Shown in pieces: positions 10,752-19,780 of a stretch of 64,000 nucleotides of DNA (positions within the stretch are counted from its first letter, which is position 1; each line of letters starts with the position of its first letter). The position numbers were made by a program, and so were the translations under genes. The notes under the pieces are model-generated. The model was not told the origin of the DNA, searched no databases, and worked only from the letters and a program-made list of their open reading frames with translations. Source of the stretch: Liquidambar formosana (lineage: Eukaryota > Streptophyta > Magnoliopsida > Saxifragales > Altingiaceae); assembly GCA_039720395.1 (NCBI GenBank), contig CM077833.1, positions 13,515,133 through 13,579,132 on the forward strand, in the 5' to 3' direction.

Positions 10752-13485
10752 ATGGATCCAAATGAGGACTCCACTTCAAAGTATCCATTCCTTGACTCAA
10801 AGAGTAGATACAAGGCACCAATATATGATGTTCCTCAAGAGAAATTGCTCCTAGAACCAAGGAATCATCTCTCTTTTCTCCATTCCAAGCAAGAGGTAAG
10901 CTTACCCATTTTAAACTTTTCTTTGAAATTTTCATTTTTGTTGATTGAAATGCATTCCCATGAACTCTCTATGAGTATTCCTAGCAATGTTTGCAATGCC
11001 CATTGATTTTGGCAAGGATTGGATGTGAAAAGAATTCAATTTGAAAACTTGGTGAATAGTGCTCACCAAGTGTTTGATGAAATGCTTGAATGATGAGAAT
11101 TCATCAAATCTTTGTAAAATTGATGTGCATTGCAAGGCAAAATCATAGGCATTCATTTCTAATTGATTTTAGAAACAAAACCAAGCATTTTCATGAACTT
11201 TGAAAAACAAAGTTTGCTATATTTGTGAAAAACCCATGTTTTCATGAACAAGGTTTGCTTATTTTTTTCCTCAAAAAACCACTTTGGAAAACAAAGTTTG
11301 CTAGCTATTTCCTTTGAAAAATCCATGTTTCCAAGGTCTTGGAATGCATGGTTTACCAATGATCATGAGTTTGAAGAATAAAACCAATGTTTTCATAAAC
11401 TTTCAAAGCAAGGTTTACTTGTTCATGAACTAAAAGACTTAGCTTTTGAGAAGCCAATTATCAATGCTTGCATATGATTTTTACACTAACTAGGTGAATC
11501 ATTCTTCTTGATTAGCCCAATTTCCAAGACCTACGCACAAGGTCTTCGATAAAGAATTTTATTGGGTGGTGGAGGCGTATGGAGCACACCCAACCTTCCG
11601 CAAGGGAATCCATTAAGAAAGCGGGTTTTGGTTGGTTTCTTGACTCATTATGGAATGAACAGTGGGATAGGCAAGCCCTTCTTGCCTTAGCCGAGCTATG
11701 GTGGGATACCACCAACACCTTCCACTTCAGTTTTGGGGAGATGACCATGACTCCCAAGGATTTCTCGATTATCACCGGTTTAAGCCTCAAAGGAAAGAGG
11801 CTGGAATTCTATGGGGATGCCAATACAAATAGTGCTTATCTCTTCACTATGTTGGGGATGGACATTGAGGCGAGTTCCCGCGGTGTTAGGAGGACATGGC
11901 TCTTTGAGAATTTTGCCAATCAAGTAGAAGGTGTGGGGGTGGCTCCTGAGTGCATTACTAGGGCTTTCATGATCTATATGCTCTCCTGTACTCTCTTTGT
12001 TGGTGCCAATGACATGGCACAACTGGGGTACCTCGCTTCCATGGTGGATGTGAACAAAATGGGGAGGTATAACTGGGGAGGGGCAGCACTAGCTACTATG
12101 TATAGATCCATGTCTGACATGTCTCGTGGTGTTTCCAAGCATTTTGGTGGGCTCCCATTTGTTTGGGAAGTAAGTAAAAATGTTTAATTTTTAATTCCTC
12201 TCAAACTTGACTTAATTTTAATGCTTTTCTTGAATCTTGACAGATATGGTATTATGAATACCTGGGACTGTGCCGCCCCGCCCTGGATAATGAGATACAA
12301 GAATGGCCAATACTTGGGAACTATGCTCCCACCAAGATAGCTATGCGTGCCCCCAACAGGCATGACTACGCCCATGCAAGGGCGTACTTGGCGAGCCTAA
12401 ATGCTAACATGGTAATCCACCTTCCTCATTCTTTTCTTTCATTCATTTTTTTTTATTATCTTACCCATCATTTTTTCAAATTCAACAGGTGGAGTGGAGT
12501 CCATGGGGACTGTGGGAGGCTAGGTTGCCTAGGAGGTGTGTGTCCTGTTTGGGATTGACTGGGAAGAGGGTACTCTTTGAGGGTCCCTCAGGGCGATACT
12601 GGTATTTAGGGGAGCGCGTCCTTAGGCAGGTGAAAGGACGAGTGGATGCCGCTCTTACCCCTGTCTTGCCTCCCATGAACATGAGGCACACTGACTCCCT
12701 GGATGGGGATGAGCTGATGGAAGCTCTGATTAGATGGGACGCTGAGGAGTTCACCTCGCCTAACACCGACTACATGACTTTCTGCAACCAATTTCTTATG
12801 CGCCCTAGAGTCATTGGCTTCCCACCTCAGGGGGTGAGTTTCCATTCCATTCTTTTCAATTATTGACTTATGCAAGCACTCCTCTTAAACAAATTATCTA
12901 TTGCAGGGCCGGCGAGCTCGTGGACATAGTTCCACAATAGCGTCCTCCACAGGCATGACTCATGGGGATGAGGATTATGAGATGGGGGGAATGGCACAGC
13001 CGCCTCTCCCAGTGCTCGACTGGCAAGTGAATATATGTAATGGGTTGGAGTTCATGAGGACTGACATTACCCGCCCTGCTTTTGATGAGGTCCCCAAGAT
13101 TGACTCGAGCTACGAGCATGTAAGCTCTAAACCTTTGCCTTTCTTAGAACCCTTTTCATCATTTATTAACCATGTTCATCTTTTAGGTTCCCCGAGAGTA
13201 CGCACAGGAGTGCCTTGAGCTCAGCGAGGGTTTAAGGCGAGACCTTGTTAGGATGAGTTTGGCGAACTCTGTGCTAGAGGGACGACTGAATCCCACTGTA
13301 AGCCATTCCCTTTGTTCATTCCAATCATAGGAGCTAATGATATAACCTTTCTTTATTAATTGATTTCTTTGCAACAGGTCTCCACACTGCATCCACCACA
13401 GCCAATGCCACCCCAAGGGAATCCTCATGCTGGTCGTGGTAGAGGCGAATCAAGTAGAAAGAGAAGAACCACGGGGGACCATTAG
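10752..13485 (+). pseudogene. Seven-exon plant mobile domain (PMD) gene, one frameshift, antisense cargo
   Basis: PMD proteins (the MAIN/MAIL1 family is the known plant example) are nuclear proteins linked to transposon silencing and genome stability; a wide group travels inside transposons. Exons by splice sites: 10752-10895, 11542-12169, 12244-12411, 12489-12833, 12907-13119, 13187-13297 and 13378-13485. Every intron is GT..AG and phase 0, and the reading totals about 571 residues. Exon 2 carries the PMD core, with WFLDSLWNEQ, FSFGEMTMTPKDFSIITGL and YNWGGAALATMYRSM. The last exon ends in a basic RGRGESSRKRR tail that could be nuclear-targeting. Exon 2 is 628 nt, one base too long. An extra base near 11613 creates a TAA after FRKGIH, and the frame otherwise continues cleanly. 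No other lesion was seen. An LTR-type palindrome lies upstream. Confidence 0.85.
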
Positions 13486-13719
13486 ATTAGCTTACCTTCT
13501 TGCTTTGTAATCGAATGAAACATCTTTCTTTATGCTTTGTAACCTTTCTTTGAACACTTGCTTTGGTACTTTGTATGAGACTTTTGGAGTTCCATGGTGG
13601 TGATTTACTCATGTTTTTGTGCAAAAACAAGCTCAAAATAAGCTTCCCAAGGTCACATAACCATATAGGGGTCAAATTAGGTCAAAAATAGGCAAAACTG
13701 GGCAAAATAGGAAAACGGC

Positions 13720-13799
13720 CTCGGGTGACCACCCGGGGCTGGGCGGCTAGCCGCCCAAGCCCAGGAGGCTAGCCGCCCAGGCCTGGGTGGTCACCCGAG
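13720..13799. repeat. 80-bp palindrome copy upstream of the DUF7745-like gene
   Basis: It has the same length and outer arms (CTCGGGTGACCACCC and GGGTGGTCACCCGAG) as the LTR copies, with two GGCTAGCCGCCC cores. It sits 87 bp before the TATA box at 13887. About 60 bp to its left (the AAAATAGGAAA region) also matches the sequence beside the LTR palindrome, so the shared unit is larger than the palindrome. Confidence 0.9.
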
Positions 13800-13886
13800 C
13801 CCGAAGCGGAAATCCCCCTTTGAATAGGAAACTTCCTATTTTGACGGGTTTTTTCCTATTTGAACTTGGATTTGTGACCTTTTCCC

Positions 13887-13893
13887 TATAAAA
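13887..13893 (+). promoter_or_regulatory. TATA box of the antisense DUF7745-like gene
   Basis: TATAAAA lies 50 bp before the ATG at 13943, directly downstream of the palindrome copy. This fits a plus-strand promoter independent of the LTR. Confidence 0.65.
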
Positions 13894-13942
13894 ACACATC
13901 CAAGAGGTTCCTAAACCTACTTGTATTCATTCATTAGAAATT

Positions 13943-15226
13943 ATGGAGGCTCTAGACAAATTTTTAGGAGGGTTTTTGAGAGTTATGAGTGCTGAAGCAA
14001 AATCTGAGTTCAAGTGCTTTGGCTTGGATCCATTGCTTTCCTTGAGGCATGTGAAGCTTGAAACGAGCCTCTTGACTGCTGCTACATATTTTTGGGATCC
14101 CCAAATTCATGTGTTCCGCTTCAACTATGAAGAACTATGCCCAACCATGGAGGAATTCTGCGCGTTGTATGGGGTTTAACCGGTAGGTCCTTTCATCCTC
14201 CCTACTCCTCGTCCAAGCTTCCTTACTTCTTTCTCCAACCTCCTTGGGATTCACCCACAATATGCCTCCACGTTTGTAGAGGACCATATGGTAGACTTGA
14301 TGAAATTGGCAACCTCTTTTTTGGCCTATGATAAAGGTATTCTGAAATTTACCTTTCCCATTAAGCATGCACTTGCCTTTTGCCTCATTGGTCGTTTCCT
14401 TATTTCAACTGGTACTCCACATGTTCCCATACAAATCTGTGAGTTGATTCCTCTCCTTGCCAAGGGCCATAACTTGATTCCCATGATGCTAGCTGAAACC
14501 CTGAATAGCTTGGATAAAGTCCATGAGGACCCAAAGGTTCCTTTAGGAGGTAGCCCCATTTTGCTGCAAATGTGGTTGCTTGAAAGGCTGAATTTCTTAT
14601 CACCCATTGCCATTACATCACACAAGCCCCAGCATTACTGCCTTCGCCGCATTGAACTGCCTGGGCAATTTTCATTGAGAGATTGGCTAGGTTACTACCA
14701 AACCCTTTCATGGAGGAATATCAAGTGGTTCGTCTTCATATGGGGCTGCAGCGAACAGGTGCTTCTGCGAACTTCTGGATGTGCCATGGTGAGACTCATA
14801 GGACTGAGGTCTACTTCTTTTTATTGGCCTTCAAGGGTTCTTCGTCAGATGGGTGCCATGCAAACCATACCCACTTCCTTAAAAGGCGACTATCCTGTGG
14901 TGCCTGCGGGTCTTTCTGTAGTGACTTGGGCAAAGGATCGATGGCCTAGAAAGCTGACACTGACTCAAGTTACGAATACTGATGGTCCATATATGATGAG
15001 CCCCGAGTATAAGGAATGGTTGAAAGACAATTTGGGTGAGAGAGAGACTACTCGAAGAGAAAGGATCTTTGGACTTATCAAGAATAACGACCTTGGACCT
15101 TGTAGAAAAGATATTATGGAAGCAGTGACAGCAGCTTATGAACATGACTTGAGGAAGAAAAGAAGACACGAAAGAGAGAAGCAGAAAGCTGAAAAGTGGG
15201 CTGCAAAGAAGCCCAAGAAGAATTGA
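13943..15226 (+). pseudogene. DUF7745-like TE-associated gene, one in-frame stop
   Basis: A single-exon reading frame of 428 codons is interrupted only by TAA at 14177-14179, after EEFCALYGV. The frame then continues in register through FILPTPRPSFLTSF, EDHMVDLMKLATSF, MMLAETLNSLDKVHE and ILLQMWLLERL to a highly charged, lysine-rich tail (RKKRRHEREKQKAEKW) that looks coiled-coil or nucleic-acid binding. The middle resembles a plant family (DUF7745, distantly PMD-like) common near retroelements; its function is unknown. A TATA box and an 80-bp palindrome precede it. An AATAAA-like signal lies near 15314. It converges on the integrase end of pol (15541), so the two would be transcribed towards each other. 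Confidence 0.75.
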
Positions 15227-15540
15227 AGACTCAATAGAATAGGATATTTATGGCACTTTTATAGTTCTTTTACTTAATACCAATGAATTGCTATGTCAAT
15301 CAATTTTAGTTTTGAATAAATTGCCAATAATAAATCAAATTTGGGATTTTGTTGTTTGATTTAGACCGCACCCAAGGTAACTTTATGGGTTGCCTACGTA
15401 TCTCCATTATTTTTCTTTTTTTTGCTTTTTTCTTGTTTTTTTTTCTTCTTTTTTTTTTGAATGGAGAATCAGTTCTTACGTAGTTCTTATGCCTTAACTT
15501 TTGCCTAAGCCGCCCTTACAGGTTTTCAACCTAGCAGGCC

Positions 15541-18500
15541 TCAAACATGATATTTCTTTAATTGATCCAAATTAGTTGGACGAGCGAACTCAATTCCATC
15601 TAAGTCCATGAGGCGAACAGCCCCTGCTGGCAATATTTCTTTGATAATGTATGGTCCACCCCAACTTGGCTTGAATTTTCCCCGTGGATCGAATACTGGA
15701 GCTCTGATTTCTTTCAGCACTACATCCCCTTTCTTTAGACCTCGATCTTTGACATGCTTGTTGAATGCTCTGGCAACTCTCCGTTGATACCCCTGAACAT
15801 GATACAGTGCCCTTAAACGCCTTTCATCGAGTAAAGCAAACTCATCATAACGGCTCTTAACCCAGTCCACTTCTGTTATCTGGCTCTCCACGGCAACCCT
15901 TAATGAAGGAACCTCTAATTCAACTGGCAACACGGCCTCCATTCTATAAACTAGAGAGTAAGGGGTAGCCCCTGTTGACGACCTTATTGATGTTCTGTAA
16001 CCCCATAGAGCCAACGGTAACTTCTCATGCCAGTCTGTGTGTGAGTCCGCAGTCTTCTGCAATATCTTCTTGATGTTCTTGTTAGCTGCTTCCACTGCTC
16101 CATTAGTTTGAGGACGGTATGGTGACGACAGATGGTGGACTATGCCATACTTTTGCAAGAGCTCATGGGTTTCTTTCTGAAAGTGCTGGCCATTGTCTGA
16201 GATAACTTCATGCGGTACCCCATATCGATAGATGATGCTGTGCTGTATAAACTGTGCTACCTTCTTGGAATTCAAGGTCTTGAAGGACGCTGCTTCTACC
16301 CACTTGGTGAAATAATCAATGGCAACCAGGATGTATTCATGCCCATTTGACGCCTTTGGCTTGATCTGTCCGATGATATCTATCCCCCATACTGCGAATG
16401 GCCATGGTGATGACATACTTGTTAAAGGCATAGAAGGCAAATGTTGTCCACTGGTGAACAGTTGGCATTTATGGCACTTCTTGACATGTGCGTGGCAATC
16501 TCTTTCCATGGTAGACCAATAATAGCCTAGCCTCATGATTTTCTTAGCCAACATATAGCCATTCATGTGCGGAGCCCCTGTCCCTTCATGGATTTCTTTA
16601 ATCAGATGCTCGGCTTCCTCCTCGGTGACACACAACAAGTGGATCCCGTCGTATGATCTCCTATATAGCTTTCCTTCACAAAGTACGTAGTGACTCGCCA
16701 ACCGCCTCAGGGTTTTTCTGTCGATACGAGATGCTCCTTCTGGGTACTCCCTTTCTTCAATGAACTTCATTATGTCATGGAACCATGGGTGGCCATCATT
16801 CACTTCTCCTCCTCGGATTGCACAACAGTACACAGGCTTGACTCGACATTCTATCACCAGTGGCTTCACATTTCCCCCTTCAGGTATCTCCACCATGGAT
16901 GCTAGGGTCGCCAAGGCATCGGCGAACTGGTTCTTGTTTCTTGAAAGGTAGTTGAACTCTATCTCTGAGAACTCCTTGGTTAGAGCTTCCAGATAGGCAT
17001 GGTAGGGCAGCAACTTCTCATCTCGAGTTTTCCATTCCCCTTTTATCTGACAAATGATTAGCGCTGAGTCCCCGAACACTTCTAATTCTTTGATCCCCAA
17101 TTCAAGTGCGGCTTCCAATGCTAGGATACAGGCCTCATACTCAGCAATGTTGTTGGTAGCTTCAAACCCCAACTTGACCGCCAATGGTGTAAATGTCTCT
17201 TCAGGTGAAACTAGCAGGACTCCTATTCCATAACCTTTCTTATTGGCTGCCCCATCGAAGTATACTCTCCAAGTCTTTCTACCAATCTCTAGCACGTCCT
17301 CATCTGGGAATTGGTCGTTAAACGGAGCGGATGATGACACCGGACAGCTGGCTAGGTAGTCTGCGATGATGCTCCCCTTGATAGACTTCTGATTTACGTA
17401 CTTGATGTCAAATTCATTGAGGAGAATTGACCATCGAGCAGTTCTGAATGACAATACCGGCCTTTCTACCAAATACTTCAACGGGTCCATGCGACTTATC
17501 AAGAACACTTCGAAGGACATCATGTAGTGTCGGAGCTTTTGCGTCGCCCATACTAGTGCCACACAAGCCTTTTCAATGGCATTGTACTTCACTTCATAGT
17601 CCGTCATTTTCTTGCTTAGGTAGTAGATGGCATTCTCCTTTGTAGACCCTTCGAGATATTGAGCTAACATAGCTCCCGTCGCGGTTTCGGTGACCGTTAA
17701 GTATAACAAGAGCGGTGCACCTTGCCGTGGGGGAACTAAGATTGGAGGATTGCTCAAGTATCTCTTAATGGTCTCAAAGGCCTCTTGACATTCTTCGTTC
17801 CATACTTTTGGCACACCTTTCTTAAGCAATTTGAAGATTGGTTCGCAAACCATGGTCAAGTTGGCGATGAATCGGCTTATGTACTGAATCCTTCCCAGAA
17901 AACCCCGGATCTGCTTCTCAGTGCTAGGCAGCTCCATCTCCACAATAGCTTTTATCTTCCCTGGGTCCACTTCGATTCCCCTCTGAGTGATCATGAACCC
18001 CAATAGCTTGCCTGCAGTGACACCAAAAGCGCACTTCTGTGGGTTTAAACGGAGATTGTACTTCTTAGCTCGCTCTAGGAACTTCTCTAGCGCCTTGAAA
18101 TGCCCTTCCCTATCCACGGACTTCACGATCATATCATCGACATAAACCTCGACTTCCTTATGGATCATATCATGCAATAAGGTCGTAGCTGCTCTTTGGT
18201 AAGTAGCCCCAGCATTTCTCAAGCCAAAAGGCATTACCTTGTAACAGTACGTTCCCCATTGCGTGATAAAGGCTGTTTTCTCCATGTCTTGAGGCGCCAT
18301 CTTTATCTGGTTATACCCGGAGAATCTGTCCATGAAGGAGAGGAGTGCATGTCCCACTGTGCTGTCCACCAACACGTCGATATGGGGTAAAGGAAAATCA
18401 TCCTTAGGGCTCGCGGCGTTGAGATCCCGGAAATCGACACACATCCTCACTTTCCCATCTTTTTTAGGCACAGACACTATATTCGATAACCACTCGGGGT

Positions 18501-18899
18501 ACTCCACAACTTGGAGGAAACCCGCGTCTAGTTGTTTAGTTACCTATTCTTTTACTTTTAGAGCCCATTCGGGTTTTAATCTTCTGAGTTTTTGTTTTAC
18601 CGGCTTCTTTAGGGAATTAGTGGGGATATAGTGTTGCACAATATCGGGGTCGATGCCAGGCATGTCTTCATAAGACCATGCGAAAGCCATAATGTTGGCT
18701 TTCAAGAGGGAGATCATCTTTTCTTTTTCAACGGGGAGAGGGTTTTCCCAATTTTAACTATTCTTGGCAATTCATTCGTCCCTAAGTTGATTGATTCCAA
18801 TTCATCCATATTAGGTTCGGTGACGCCCCTTTTCCTTTGCTCAACGAGCTCCGGGGGGACATCGTTCCTAGGATCTATATCCATGCCATAAATATCCAT
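15541..18899 (-). pseudogene. Tat-lineage pol second exon: RT, RNase H, archaeal-type RNase H, integrase (broken)
   Basis: Domains in order (minus strand): RT with VPKKDGKVRMCVDFRDLN, FMDRFSGYNQIKM and catalytic YVDD (18133-18144); a gypsy RNase H with YLTVTETATGAMLAQ; a second, archaeal-type RNase H with YFDGAANKKGYG, EYEACILALE, FGDSALII and FADALA; then integrase with an HHCC finger and D (WGIDIIG), D (ISDNGQ), E (GAVEAANKN). No chromodomain follows. Duplicated RNase H is diagnostic for the Tat clade. Two lesions are visible: a TAG at 18544-18546 within the conserved block before VEYPEW, and a one-base-type frameshift at about 18730-18745. The frame from 18899 ends at 18714, while KEKMISLLKAN continues in the downstream frame. 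Integrase to the stop at 15541 is open. Confidence 0.92.
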
Positions 18900-18918
18900 A
18901 GAGGAGAGAAAAGAGACA

Positions 18919-19088
18919 CTGCATACATAGAGAAAGAAAACACACTTTATTGACTAGGAATAGTAGGAATGACACACAAAAGAAGAAAGAAAACAAACAA
19001 ATCTGTATCAATACTATGACTCCACAAAGAGAGTTGAGTAGATACATCTTATTGAATTAGGGAAATATTACTAAACTAAGACACCTAC
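18919..19088 (-). other. Probable spliceosomal intron between protease-side ORF and RT
   Basis: On the minus strand a donor GTAGGT starts at 19088 and an acceptor TGTATGCAG ends at 18919, preceded by a long T-rich tract, giving 170 nt. The upstream ORF would stop at a TAG (19085-19087) lying within the intron, two bases past the splice point. Splicing removes that stop. The exon end (phase 2) plus 19 bases brings the ATG at 18899 exactly into frame. Ogre elements are known to splice an intron at this same position, between protease and RT. Confidence 0.7.
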
Positions 19089-19780
19089 AAGCTGCTATCA
19101 GGTAGGCCAAGGTCTTCTTCTTCATGGAGCTCCGCAATGACACCATATTCAAGGTACCAATTCAGGAGTGGCATAGTAGCATGGCTAATGGACGAACCCT
19201 GGAGTTCTTCAATGGTCGAGTCTTCCACGGCGAGGATCATATCTTGGAACATTTCAGCCATAGCCCCTGCATCAAGGTTCTCTGCCCAGTCTTCTTCTTT
19301 CTTTTCCCAGAACTCATCATTGATGGCTTCATCATCCACCATTTCAGCTGTGATTGGATACCATTCGGTGAAGAAAATTTCAAAACCTGGAACTCGGATC
19401 TTGGCAGCTTGGTCAAAGGTGGGTTCTGGAAACCCGCAATATAGAAAATCATCCCCTTCTTTGACGAAGTAACCATTCAAAGTAGGTCGATATGGCGAGA
19501 TCTTCAGGCCTGGCACCCTTCCCTCGGCTTTGGCTCTTACTTTCTCTTTATTCCTCTTCAACATTTCCGCATGATCATTTCTGGAGGGCTCATATCCTAG
19601 CCCGAAGGTGTAAGAGGTGATACGGCTCTGAATAGACTTAGGGATCCCTTGTTGGCGACGCCCTAGCCCCATGCCTGGAAAGAAGCTCATTCTTCTCATG
19701 ATCTCACCAACGTGCAAGTTGCCATGGGGGCAAAAGTCCAAGGGTATTAATTCACCCTTCTCGAGCTCTTTCTCAATGCA
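19085..19780 (-). CDS. Tat-lineage linker ORF between protease and RT
   Basis: It continues in the same frame as gag-pro after a single TAA and is open for over 200 codons. It contains FCPHGNLHVGEIMRR, FPGMGLGRRQQG and LGYEPSRNDHAEMLKRNKEK, then an acidic C-terminal half rich in glutamate and aspartate. The GMGLGRRQQG motif is typical of the region after protease in Tat gag-pol proteins; its role is not established. The stop TAG at 19085-19087 is probably intronic. No ATG is needed if it is read through from gag-pro. The nearest usable start inside it is ambiguous. Confidence 0.75.
   Translation of the reverse strand, partial: CIEKELEKGELIPLDFCPHGNLHVGEIMRRMSFFPGMGLGRRQQGIPKSIQSRITSYTFGLGYEPSRNDHAEMLKRNKEKVRAKAEGRVPGLKISPYRPTLNGYFVKEGDDFLYCGFPEPTFDQAAKIRVPGFEIFFTEWYPITAEMVDDEAINDEFWEKKEEDWAENLDAGAMAEMFQDMILAVEDSTIEELQGSSISHATMPLLNWYLEYGVIAELHEEEDLGLPDSSL

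Noticed and set aside
11579..12187. A 202-residue PMD protein starting at ATG 11579
   Set aside because: That ATG arises from reading the upstream part of exon 2 in the wrong frame. The true frame enters from 11542 and is shifted by an extra base near 11613.
14288..15226. Independent 312-residue gene starting at 14288
   Set aside because: It is the continuation, in register, of the frame from 13943 after one TAA, so it is the same gene.
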